A DNA stretch of 64,000 bases from Mucilaginibacter sp. MD40. Its GTDB lineage: Bacteria; Bacteroidota; Bacteroidia; Sphingobacteriales; Sphingobacteriaceae. The translations under genes were made by a program, and so were the position numbers. Below are positions 8,456 through 15,962 of the stretch, one piece after another. The notes under the pieces were generated by a model. That model was not told the origin of the DNA and ran no database searches. It was given only the letters and a program-made list of their open reading frames with translations. The stretch is taken from NCBI RefSeq assembly GCF_002288635.1, contig NZ_NRSW01000001.1, positions 1,828,548-1,892,547 on the forward strand. The letters run 5' to 3'. Each line of letters opens with the position of its first letter. The first letter of the stretch is position 1.

Positions 8456-8872
8456 ATGAAAAGATTATGTATACTACTGCTTGTACTTGTTTGCGGCCTG
8501 AGCGCATGTAAAAAGAATAAAGGTGGGTGCGCCGCCCAGGTTTGCACAGATGAATTTGCATCTGTTGGCATAGTGTTTACCAATAGCGACGGATCTGCGG
8601 TTGCGCTCTCAGATATTGAAGTAATAAATCTCCGTACCAATAAGCCTGTACAACGCCCTCCAATGCCACCTACCATAGATTATGTTGCAGGCTTTGTGCT
8701 ACTGGCAAATGACAATACCAAAGCAGAATTTTCTTCCAAAGGTGATGATGTAAGGGTAACGGTTAAAAGCAGCCAAACAGATAAGGTGAAATCTGTTACC
8801 CTAAAAATAGCCGGAGGCTGCAATTGCCATGTAAGTAAATTATCCGGGCCGGATACAGTAGCCTTTGATTAA
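8456..8872 (+). CDS. Small lipoprotein, paralogue of the protein at 7097
   Basis: This 138-aa protein has a lipoprotein signal with Cys18 in GLSAC followed by Lys-Lys. It aligns along its length with the 137-aa lipoprotein at 7097: the Cys-x-x-x-Val-Cys-Thr-Asp start, a Ser-Val-Gly strand, Asn-Leu-Arg-Thr in the middle and GGCNCHV near residues 120-126. The matching lipid anchor position, length and cysteines indicate duplication. It follows the terminator at 8378 and so is expressed apart from the S74-like gene. No known domain is recognised; function is unknown. Confidence 0.75.
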   Translation: MKRLCILLLVLVCGLSACKKNKGGCAAQVCTDEFASVGIVFTNSDGSAVALSDIEVINLRTNKPVQRPPMPPTIDYVAGFVLLANDNTKAEFSSKGDDVRVTVKSSQTDKVKSVTLKIAGGCNCHVSKLSGPDTVAFD

Positions 8873-8952
8873 CTTTTTTATACAATCCTTGTTATATAGG
8901 GGTTTATTAGTAACTTGATAAATCCTTATTTAATAACCTGAATTGTATAAAT

Positions 8953-10467
8953 ATGAGCTTAAAGCGCTTACTCATTGGCAGTATTTTTTTAACAGCCGCG
9001 ACAATTTCACAAGCACAAAAAACTACAGCTTACCACGAACCCTATCGCCCGCAGGTGCATTTTTCACCAAAAAAATGGTGGACTAACGACCCTAACGGCA
9101 TGGTGTACTATAAAGGTACTTACCACTTGTTTTTTCAGCATTATCCCAAGGCCACTGTTTGGGGGCCTATGCACTGGGGGCATGCCACCAGTAAGGACCT
9201 GGTGCACTGGACGCAGCAGCCAATAGCCCTGTATCCGGATAAACTGGGTTATATTTTCTCGGGTAGTGTAGTGGTTGATGAGCGCAATACATCCGGCCTG
9301 GGTACTAAGGATAAACCGGCTATGGTGGCTATCTTTACCCACCATGATCCTAAAGGTGAAAAAGGCGGATCAAGCACTTATCAGAACGAAAGCATCGCTT
9401 ACAGCCTTGACGAAGGCCTCACCTGGAAAAAATATCCCGGTAACCCTGTACTTAAAAACCCCGGTATCAAGGACTTTCGCGACCCCAAGGTTTTCTGGTA
9501 CGATGAGGGGAACAAATGGGTAATGAGCCTGGCCACTAAAGACCGTATTACCTTTTATTCGTCGCCAAACCTGAAGGATTGGACCAAGGAAAGCGAGTTT
9601 GGCCAGTCGCTTGGGGCGCACGGCGGGGTTTGGGAGTGCCCTGATCTTTTTCCGCTGCAGCTGAATGGTAAACAATACTGGGTGCTACTGGTGAGCATTA
9701 ATCCCGGCGGCCCTAATAAAGGCTCGGCTACGCAATATTTTGTAGGGCATTTTGATGGTAAAACCTTTACCCCGGTGAGCACCAAAACCAAGTGGATAGA
9801 CTACGGCCCCGACGACTATGCAGGCGTAACCTGGGGCAATACCGGCAAACGCAAAGTGTTTTTAGGGTGGATGGGTAACTGGTTGTATGCCAATGAAGTA
9901 CCTACCAAGGTTTGGCGCAATGCCATGACCGTACCCCGCGACCTTAGCTTAACGCTCGCTGCAGGTGATATTTACCTGCGGTCGGAGCCAGTGCCCGAAA
10001 TGGGTAAGATAGCGAACGGTACCATTAAGGTTGACGCGGAGCAACTGGTTAAGAACAACAATATTTTCTCGGTGATAAAGCAAAGGCCGGGGCAGTTTAC
10101 ACTCAAATTTAAAACAAAGGCCGCTAAGGATTACTCAGTGATACTATCTAACGATGGTGGTGAAAAACTGGTAATAGGCTTTGATGCCGCTAAAAACCGC
10201 TATTACATTGACCGCTCCGCGTCAGGGCAAAAGCAGTTTAGCAAGCAGTTTACCAATGCCGGGTACGCGCCGAGGCTAAGCACCATGCTTGATAGCGATA
10301 TGGAACTCGTGGTAGATCAATCGTCTGTTGAGGTGTTTGCCGATGGTGGTTTAAGCAATTTAACCGCCGTGTTTTTCCCGCGGAAACCTTACAATAAGCT
10401 GAGTTTGGTTAACCACGGCATGGAAATAGAGCACCTGCAGATACAGCCGCTCAAGAGCATCTGGTAG
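8953..10467 (+). CDS. Secreted glycoside hydrolase family 32 (levanase/inulinase/invertase type)
   Basis: This 504-aa protein begins with a signal peptide (residues 1-22, ending AQA). It has the three GH32 active-site motifs: WTNDPNG (residues 43-49, nucleophile Asp46), FRDP (175-178, transition-state Asp177) and ECP (228-230, acid/base Glu228). The five-bladed propeller is followed by the usual beta-sandwich C-terminal domain, which holds VEVFADGG near the end. The family hydrolyses fructose linkages in sucrose, inulin or levan. No SusC/SusD pair or fructokinase lies nearby, so it is not in a recognisable fructan locus and the exact substrate is open. Confidence 0.93.
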   Translation: MSLKRLLIGSIFLTAATISQAQKTTAYHEPYRPQVHFSPKKWWTNDPNGMVYYKGTYHLFFQHYPKATVWGPMHWGHATSKDLVHWTQQPIALYPDKLGYIFSGSVVVDERNTSGLGTKDKPAMVAIFTHHDPKGEKGGSSTYQNESIAYSLDEGLTWKKYPGNPVLKNPGIKDFRDPKVFWYDEGNKWVMSLATKDRITFYSSPNLKDWTKESEFGQSLGAHGGVWECPDLFPLQLNGKQYWVLLVSINPGGPNKGSATQYFVGHFDGKTFTPVSTKTKWIDYGPDDYAGVTWGNTGKRKVFLGWMGNWLYANEVPTKVWRNAMTVPRDLSLTLAAGDIYLRSEPVPEMGKIANGTIKVDAEQLVKNNNIFSVIKQRPGQFTLKFKTKAAKDYSVILSNDGGEKLVIGFDAAKNRYYIDRSASGQKQFSKQFTNAGYAPRLSTMLDSDMELVVDQSSVEVFADGGLSNLTAVFFPRKPYNKLSLVNHGMEIEHLQIQPLKSIW

Positions 10468-10809
10468 GGTAGCGTTCCGCTAATGGTAATACATTGGTGG
10501 CACAAACGGAACACCTTGTTGGCCAGTGATTTAGCGAACAGTAAAAACTTAGTAATATTGCTGATTTTTTCTTTAATTAATTGGCAGTCTGATGGTTGTG
10601 TTTTTTGGCTGCCGTTCCGTGCGGAACGCTTTTGGAAGCTATAACGGAACGGTAATGGAACGCATGGAAAAACCGGACTTTTTGGTTAAAGGTCTAAGTT
10701 TAGCGTAACGTAACTTAGACCTTTAAAGCGTTAAGCTTTTAGCTGCCCAAATCAAGGAGAATCCTTGCTTTGGGTACCAGATTAATCTTATGCCAGAACT
10801 TGAAAAGCT
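10468..10809. other. 342-bp gene-free region with CGGAAC/GTTCCG cluster and two hairpins
   Basis: No gene is seen here. The six-base word CGGAAC or its complement GTTCCG occurs five times (10474, 10507, 10614, 10622, 10645); two copies form the palindrome GTTCCGTGCGGAAC at 10614-10627. A perfect 15-bp inverted repeat follows: TTAAAGGTCTAAGTT at 10686-10700 and its complement at 10712-10726. A second hairpin at 10746-10774 pairs CCCAAA-CAAGG with CCTTG-TTTGGG apart from one mismatch. Confidence 0.7.
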
Positions 10810-11238
10810 ATGGTCAGTTTTTTAATAAAAAGAAGAATTCAGCAAGAGCTTAATTTATCGCATAACGATTTATCTATAATTGATGATCAAATACAGGCGG
10901 TAATCACTGGCTGGCAGTACAAAATTACCTCTATCAACGGATATCGTTACAATTTTGAGAATGCTAACCGCTATATTCCCAAACATGAGGTTGATATGAT
11001 GACGCACCAAGGCTGGGTTGAAATAGTGCAGAATAATAATAGCTTAGTTTTAGAAATGGAATATGCCGTTAACTATTCTAATCAAGTCTTTATGTTTGTT
11101 TGGATGGGCATCATAGGTATTATCATAAATTATTTTGCTTACTGGGCAGTCGGTTTTATGGTTATGTACTCTTTTTTTACATTTTACATGATCCGTAAAA
11201 AGTGCACGCAAATGTTATTGCAAATGTCTCAAGTGTAG
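10810..11238 (+). CDS. Hypothetical membrane protein
   Basis: This 142-aa protein is not recognised. The first 90 residues are soluble in character, with a Trp-Gln-Tyr and Tyr/Asn-rich stretch. Residues about 92-128 are strongly hydrophobic and could form two transmembrane helices with a short turn, ending in a basic tail (MIRKKC), which favours a cytoplasmic C-terminus. It is convergent with purU, with only four bases between the two stops. Codon use looks more AT-rich than the neighbouring genes, which may indicate a recent arrival. No function is proposed. Confidence 0.55.
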   Translation: MVSFLIKRRIQQELNLSHNDLSIIDDQIQAVITGWQYKITSINGYRYNFENANRYIPKHEVDMMTHQGWVEIVQNNNSLVLEMEYAVNYSNQVFMFVWMGIIGIIINYFAYWAVGFMVMYSFFTFYMIRKKCTQMLLQMSQV

Positions 11239-11242
11239 AATT

Positions 11243-12067
11243 TTACTCCAACACCACGGTTTTGTTGCGATAAACAAACACCCGGTCGTCAAACACCAGT
11301 TTCAGGGCTTTGGCCAGTACGGCGGTTTCCATCTCTTTGCCCGCTTTTACCATATCCTGTACAGATAGGGTATGGCTGGCCGGGATGATCTGCTGGGCAA
11401 TGATAGGCCCTTCGTCCAGTTCGTCGGTAACGTAGTGTGCGGTGGCGCCTATGAGTTTCACGCCACGTTCATGCGCCTGACGGTAGGGGTTGGCGCCCGC
11501 GAAGGCAGGTAAAAACGAGTGGTGAATATTGATAATACGCATCGGGAAGCGCCATACAAATGCCGGCGAAAGGATACGCATAAATTTAGCCAGCACCAGG
11601 TAGTCAAACTCATAAGGGGCAAGGGCTGCCATCAGGTTTTCCTCAAAAAAGGTTTTATCCGTTCCGGCGGGTACCTCATGGAAGGGCACATCAAAGCGGT
11701 CGCATATATCTTGCAGCGTACTATGGTTACCAATTACGCATTGCACGGTGGCGCCAAGCGTTTTAAAATAGTTGCGTACCAGTATATCGGCCAGGCAATG
11801 GTATTCTTTGGTTACCAGCACCACAATTTTCTTTTCGGGTACGGGGTTCACTTTTATCAGCGCGCCTTCGGGCAGCAGTTGCCGCAGGTCGTCTTCCAGT
11901 TGTGGGGCGCCATCTGTACGGTCAAGTTCCAGCCGCATAAAAAACAGGTTTTCGTTATTATCCACGTGTTCCTGCATGCTAGTAATGTTATAGCCCTTTT
12001 TGGCTATCAGCCTGGCTATTGCCGCTATAAGGCCCACCCGGTCGGCGCATTGTATAACAATGATCAT
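11243..12067 (-). CDS. purU: Formyltetrahydrofolate deformylase
   Basis: This 274-aa enzyme hydrolyses 10-formyl-THF to THF and formate, balancing one-carbon pools and supplying formate for PurT. Residues 1-80 form an ACT regulatory domain starting IVIQCADRVGLIAAI. The C-terminal formyltransferase domain carries the catalytic set Asn180 and His182 (INIHHSFLPAF) and Asp218 (DELDEGPI). Length and domain order match PurU, not PurN, which lacks the ACT domain. It is the last gene of a minus-strand run after the acyltransferase, 19 bases downstream of it, so it is probably co-transcribed. Confidence 0.94.
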   Translation of the reverse strand: MIIVIQCADRVGLIAAIARLIAKKGYNITSMQEHVDNNENLFFMRLELDRTDGAPQLEDDLRQLLPEGALIKVNPVPEKKIVVLVTKEYHCLADILVRNYFKTLGATVQCVIGNHSTLQDICDRFDVPFHEVPAGTDKTFFEENLMAALAPYEFDYLVLAKFMRILSPAFVWRFPMRIINIHHSFLPAFAGANPYRQAHERGVKLIGATAHYVTDELDEGPIIAQQIIPASHTLSVQDMVKAGKEMETAVLAKALKLVFDDRVFVYRNKTVVLE

Positions 12068-12086
12068 CGCTTAAAATATAATGTGT

Positions 12087-13175
12087 TTAAAGTCCTTTGG
12101 CAAAACGGTTTTTGAGCCATCTCCTTACCGGTACATCTACCCATTTTAATATCGCGCTGGCAAACAGGATAAGCGCTATCAAACCTGATATGATGATCGG
12201 GACGATCTGGTCCATGCCGGGCTTATATTTTTGTACGTAGCTAAAAAACCACCATATAAACGGGTAATGCACCATATACAGAGGGTACGAGATATTGCCC
12301 GAGAACCGGCATATGGCTTTTAGGCTGTCGCCCAGATGCGCCCCCGCGCCCAGCGCTACAATAAACGGAAAGTACAGGATAACGATCAGGGGATGTGTAA
12401 TGGCATTAAAAGCGTCGCGGTAGGGTACCATAAAAGCCGCCAGCAGCAGCAGGCTAATGGCAATAAAATTCAAACGGGTGCGGATGATCCATTGCGAGCG
12501 ATAAACCAGCATACCTGCCAGGAAAGAAAACGCCATACGAATGCCGCCGCCGGGGATATTATCCTTACCCCAGCCGCCGCCCAGGTTGCCGTAGGCTTGC
12601 GCTTCCCAAATAAGCGCTATGGCCGCTATGATCACCAGTATCCATAACAGCTTATGGCGCACCTTTACCAGCACAAAAGCATACAGGATATTGGCAATAT
12701 ACTCCCAGAATAACGACCACGTAGGCGGGTTTAAATGAAACAGGTTGTTGTAACGTTCGGGCACTATAGGGTACGGTATCATGAAACAGGCCGTCAGGAA
12801 CATGGCCGCCAGGTTGCCCGCGTATTTCTGGTACAGGTCGCTAAAGGGGTCGAACAAAAAACACAGTATGCCGATAGTCGCGCCAATGATCACCAGTGGG
12901 TGCAGGCGTATGATCCGCATCTTTAAAAAATTACCGATACCTATTTTAGCGAATTTCTCATCGTAGGCATACGCGATAACGAAGCCCGAAAGGCAGAAAA
13001 AGAAATCAACCGCCAGGTAAGAGTTCTCAATAAAATTATTGGCCGGGTTGGGTACCGATATCTCCATAAAATGGAATATCACTACCGCTATGGCGGCTAC
13101 ACCGCGCAGGCCATCTAATATCTCAAAGTGCGGTTTGGTACTGGCAAAATTTACCTGGGTGCTTGTGTTGGTCAT
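12087..13175 (-). CDS. Acyltransferase-3 family membrane protein (OafA/YrhL type)
   Basis: This 362-aa integral membrane protein has roughly ten hydrophobic helices. The N-terminal signature is typical of Acyltransferase_3: LDGLRGVAAIAVVIFHF at residues about 20-36, with the conserved His in the first helix, followed by FFCLSGFVIAYAYDEKF. The family moves acetyl or other acyl groups onto extracellular polysaccharides, lipids or antibiotics; the acceptor here is unknown. It lies between the DUF1349 gene (33 bases upstream) and purU (19 bases downstream), and the three probably form one transcript. Confidence 0.9.
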   Translation of the reverse strand: MTNTSTQVNFASTKPHFEILDGLRGVAAIAVVIFHFMEISVPNPANNFIENSYLAVDFFFCLSGFVIAYAYDEKFAKIGIGNFLKMRIIRLHPLVIIGATIGILCFLFDPFSDLYQKYAGNLAAMFLTACFMIPYPIVPERYNNLFHLNPPTWSLFWEYIANILYAFVLVKVRHKLLWILVIIAAIALIWEAQAYGNLGGGWGKDNIPGGGIRMAFSFLAGMLVYRSQWIIRTRLNFIAISLLLLAAFMVPYRDAFNAITHPLIVILYFPFIVALGAGAHLGDSLKAICRFSGNISYPLYMVHYPFIWWFFSYVQKYKPGMDQIVPIIISGLIALILFASAILKWVDVPVRRWLKNRFAKGL

Positions 13176-13208
13176 TTAACTGGGATTTAAAGATGATCGC
13201 TTACAGGG

Positions 13209-13868
13209 TTAGTTGGCATTTTTCTTAAGCCATTCCAGGCGGCGCTGGTCCGGCAGATGCTTCACTTTAAAGTTTTCAAACTTTGCTTCAAACCCCTGTC
13301 CATCGGGCGATGCTGCCATTAAACCCACCATTACCGGTTGGTTATCCTTTATAGGGGCATTACGCGTCATGATGTAATTAACATCATCTAATGAATAAAA
13401 TACCTCTACCGCATCCAGCCGGCGTACAATCTTTATCCATATAAAGGGTGGTACTTTATTTAAGGTGGTCACCGCCCAATCGCTGGTATGGTGGGTAACC
13501 ACGCTGCTTACATTAAACTTGCCGTCAACAAATTCAACACCCGCTTTAATATAGTTCTCATGGTCGGTACGCACCATCAGGCCCATTTGGTCAAAACGGG
13601 CTTTATAGGCGCCGGTAAGTTTCACTTTTGCTTCAAACTCGCCGCCATAGGTGGTATAATAAAAAGGGGCGTCATCAACGGTAAAACCGTAATGCGATAT
13701 GCACCAGTAATCGCTTTGGGGCGTTACGGCCATAATTAAGGCGTTGTTCCTTATCTCCCACTTTTCGGGCTCGTTGAACCATTGCATTTTTTCGAGGCTC
13801 TGTGCAAAGCTCGTCTGAGCTGCGCAAAGTGCCATAACGGACAGAAGGAGTCCTTTAAATTTAGTCAT
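13209..13868 (-). CDS. Secreted DUF1349 (concanavalin-like) protein
   Basis: This 219-aa protein has a signal peptide (residues about 1-22, ending TSFA). The remainder matches the DUF1349 pattern, a jelly-roll fold often annotated as 'regulation of enolase protein 1'. Recognisable points are WFNEPEKWEIRNNALIMAVTP, DYWCISHYG, FDQMGLMVRTD and VGLMAASPDGQGFEAKFENF near the end. The family is thought to bind carbohydrate, but its role is not settled. It is the first gene of the minus-strand run with the acyltransferase and purU. The region upstream (13869-14125) separates it from the divergent mraZ promoter. Confidence 0.85.
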   Translation of the reverse strand: MTKFKGLLLSVMALCAAQTSFAQSLEKMQWFNEPEKWEIRNNALIMAVTPQSDYWCISHYGFTVDDAPFYYTTYGGEFEAKVKLTGAYKARFDQMGLMVRTDHENYIKAGVEFVDGKFNVSSVVTHHTSDWAVTTLNKVPPFIWIKIVRRLDAVEVFYSLDDVNYIMTRNAPIKDNQPVMVGLMAASPDGQGFEAKFENFKVKHLPDQRRLEWLKKNAN

Positions 13869-14195
13869 GAAGGATAGCTGTTAAGTGCTTATAGTTTGTT
13901 ATTACAAGTATAATAATTACCACCGTGGCTTGGGGTATTAACAATCTCCCATTTTTTACCACCTTCAAAAAAAACAGGGGTCATTTAAAGTATTTGGGGC
14001 TAATAAACCCCTTTAAATTAATTGATTAGAGCATTTTTATGGTATATGGCCTCTGTGGTAAAATATTTGAATTTATTGGCATTAAAGCAAAACCACACCC
14101 CCTAAAAATTGTTGAAAACTTTTAAGTGGAGAAAAGTGGTAAAAAGTGGTAGAAGTGTTTTACTTTTACGTTACAAAAATTGCCGACAATCTATA
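13869..14195 (+). promoter_or_regulatory. dcw promoter region with MraZ-box array
   Basis: This stretch separates the DUF1349 gene from mraZ and is AT-rich with no gene of its own. Its 3' part carries GTGG at 14126, 14136 and 14146, each exactly 10 bases apart and preceded by A-rich runs, with a degenerate fourth unit (AAGTGTT) at 14153-14159. MraZ proteins bind such 10-bp-spaced GTGG/AAAGTG repeats ahead of their own operon in E. coli and Mycoplasma. A weak -7-like sequence TACTTTTA lies at 14161-14168, immediately downstream, so bound MraZ would cover the upstream part of the promoter. Confidence 0.72.
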
Positions 14196-14660
14196 ATGTC
14201 CTATTTAACCGGAGAATTTGAATGTAAACTGGATGCCAAGGGGCGGATGATGATCCCTGCGGGCCTCAAGAAGCAGCTTCCAGAAGCTGACACTGAGGGG
14301 CTTGTGATCAACCGTGGCCTCGAGAAGTATCTGGTTATTTACACCAAAACCGAGTGGGACAAAAAGCTGGACGAGCTGAGCAAACTTAACGAATATGACC
14401 GTAAAGTAAACCAGTTTGTGCGGTATTTTACGGGTGGTGCCACCGCGGTGGAGCCTGATGCTGCCGGGAGGATCAACCTGCCGAAGAGTTTGATGGAATA
14501 CGCGGGCATTACCGGCGAGGTGGTTTTAACCTGTATGTTAAATAAGGTAGAGATATGGGATAAGAAAGCGCATCAGCAAATGCTGAGCAATGAGCCCGAG
14601 AACTTTGCCGACCTGGCCGAAGAGGTGATGGTTAAAAGAGGAAAGGGTGGCAATGAGTAA
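14196..14660 (+). CDS. mraZ: Transcriptional regulator MraZ
   Basis: This protein is 154 aa from the ATG at 14196. The open frame extends upstream to 14109, but that part would lie inside the MraZ-box promoter and the family begins at MSYLTGEFECKLDAKGR. It contains two SpoVT/AbrB-like halves, each with an Asp-x-x-Gly-Arg motif (DAKGRMMIPAGL and DAAGRINLPKSL). MraZ forms a ring-shaped oligomer that binds the direct repeats upstream of its own gene and controls the dcw operon. It overlaps rsmH by 8 bases (ATGAGTAA). Confidence 0.95.
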   Translation: MSYLTGEFECKLDAKGRMMIPAGLKKQLPEADTEGLVINRGLEKYLVIYTKTEWDKKLDELSKLNEYDRKVNQFVRYFTGGATAVEPDAAGRINLPKSLMEYAGITGEVVLTCMLNKVEIWDKKAHQQMLSNEPENFADLAEEVMVKRGKGGNE

Positions 14661-15555
14661 TTATCATGTACCGGTGATGTTGCAGGAGTGTATAGAGGGT
14701 TTAAATATTAAGGCCAATGGTACCTATGTGGATGTAACCTTTGGCGGTGGCGGCCACTCGCGCGAGATAATGAAGCACCTGGGTGAAGGCGGCCGCTTGC
14801 TGGCTTTTGACCAGGATGCCGACGCGCAGCGTAACCGCATAGACGACGGGCGTTTTGAGTTTATTGACCAGAACTTCCGTTTTCTGAAAAATTTTGTGCG
14901 TTTGCATGATGCTATGCCTGTTGATGGTATACTGGCCGATCTGGGTGTGTCATCGCACCAGTTTGATGAAGCGGAGCGTGGTTTTTCTATCCGCTTTGAT
15001 GCCGAGCTGGATATGCGCATGAACCAGTCGTCAGACCTGAGTGCCAAAGAAGTGGTAAATACTTACAGCGAGGCCGATCTGCACCGCATTTTCGGCGTTT
15101 ACGGCGAAATTAAGAACGCGAAGTCGCTGGCAAAAACCATCGCGACGGCCAGATTAAATGGCCCGCTGAATACCATTGCCGATCTGAAGAATGCGATAAG
15201 TAATTTGATACCCCGCGGGAAAGAAAATAAATACCTGGCCCAGGTTTTCCAGGCGCTGAGGATAGAGGTGAACCAGGAGTTGGAAGCCTTGAAGGATTTC
15301 CTGGAGCAATCAGCAGAGGTGTTAACAAAAGGCGGCAGGTTGGTGGTAATGTCATACCATTCGCTGGAAGACCGGCTGGTGAAGAATTTCATCGCCAAAG
15401 GCAAATTCAGCGGAGAAGTGGAAAAAGACATCTATGGTAATGATAACCGCCCGCTGGAGGCGGTAAGCAGGGGTGCCATTACTGCCACTGAAGAAGAGAT
15501 AAAACAAAATAACAGGGCACGCAGTGCAAAACTCAGAATAGCTGTAAAAAAATGA
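14653..15555 (+). CDS. rsmH: 16S rRNA (cytosine-1402-N4)-methyltransferase
   Basis: This protein is 300 aa from the ATG at 14653; an in-frame GTG six bases earlier is less likely because the family begins MSNYHVPVML. The SAM-binding motif TFGGGGHS is at residues 29-36, with later ADLGVSSHQFD, ERGFSIRFDAELDMRM and SYHSLEDR segments typical of RsmH/MraW. It methylates N4 of C1402 in the 16S rRNA decoding site. It overlaps mraZ by 8 bases and ftsL by 4 (ATGA), consistent with a tightly coupled operon. Confidence 0.97.
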   Translation: MSNYHVPVMLQECIEGLNIKANGTYVDVTFGGGGHSREIMKHLGEGGRLLAFDQDADAQRNRIDDGRFEFIDQNFRFLKNFVRLHDAMPVDGILADLGVSSHQFDEAERGFSIRFDAELDMRMNQSSDLSAKEVVNTYSEADLHRIFGVYGEIKNAKSLAKTIATARLNGPLNTIADLKNAISNLIPRGKENKYLAQVFQALRIEVNQELEALKDFLEQSAEVLTKGGRLVVMSYHSLEDRLVKNFIAKGKFSGEVEKDIYGNDNRPLEAVSRGAITATEEEIKQNNRARSAKLRIAVKK

Positions 15556-15962
15556 GCAACCGTTTACGTACAGAAATTCAGGAAGAAGAGGAAGAGGCGA
15601 AGAAGCTGGTAGTAGAGGAGAAACCGCGTAAGGCGGAACTTCCTGACAACCTGTTCATGCGCTTTCTCACCAAAGGGGTCATCAGTACGGATGATGCCAT
15701 ACGCGCGCTGCCTTTTGTTTTATATGTGGCCTTATTGGGTATGTTTTACATTGCCAACAGGCACCTGTCTGAAAACAACATCAGGGAGCTGGATAAGCTG
15801 AATAAGGAAGTTAAGGAATTAAGCTGGGAATATAAAAGTACCAAGGCCGACCTGGCGTTCAAAAGCACGCTCACTGAAGTAGCTAAACGTGCGGATACGC
15901 TGGGTATAAGGGAGAGTAATGAACCACCCCAAAAAATTAAAGTAAAGGAGGATGCACAGTAA
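15552..15962 (+). CDS. ftsL: FtsL-like cell division protein
   Basis: This is a 136-aa bitopic membrane protein: a charged cytoplasmic N-terminus (residues 1-50), one transmembrane helix (about 52-68, FVLYVALLGMFYIANRH) and a periplasmic coiled-coil segment with heptad spacing (NIRELDKLNKEVKELSWEYKS). Sequence similarity to E. coli FtsL is low, as usual, and the call rests on topology and position between rsmH and ftsI. FtsL joins FtsB and FtsQ to recruit and activate FtsWI. The gene overlaps rsmH by 4 bases and ftsI by 1. Confidence 0.85.
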   Translation: MSNRLRTEIQEEEEEAKKLVVEEKPRKAELPDNLFMRFLTKGVISTDDAIRALPFVLYVALLGMFYIANRHLSENNIRELDKLNKEVKELSWEYKSTKADLAFKSTLTEVAKRADTLGIRESNEPPQKIKVKEDAQ

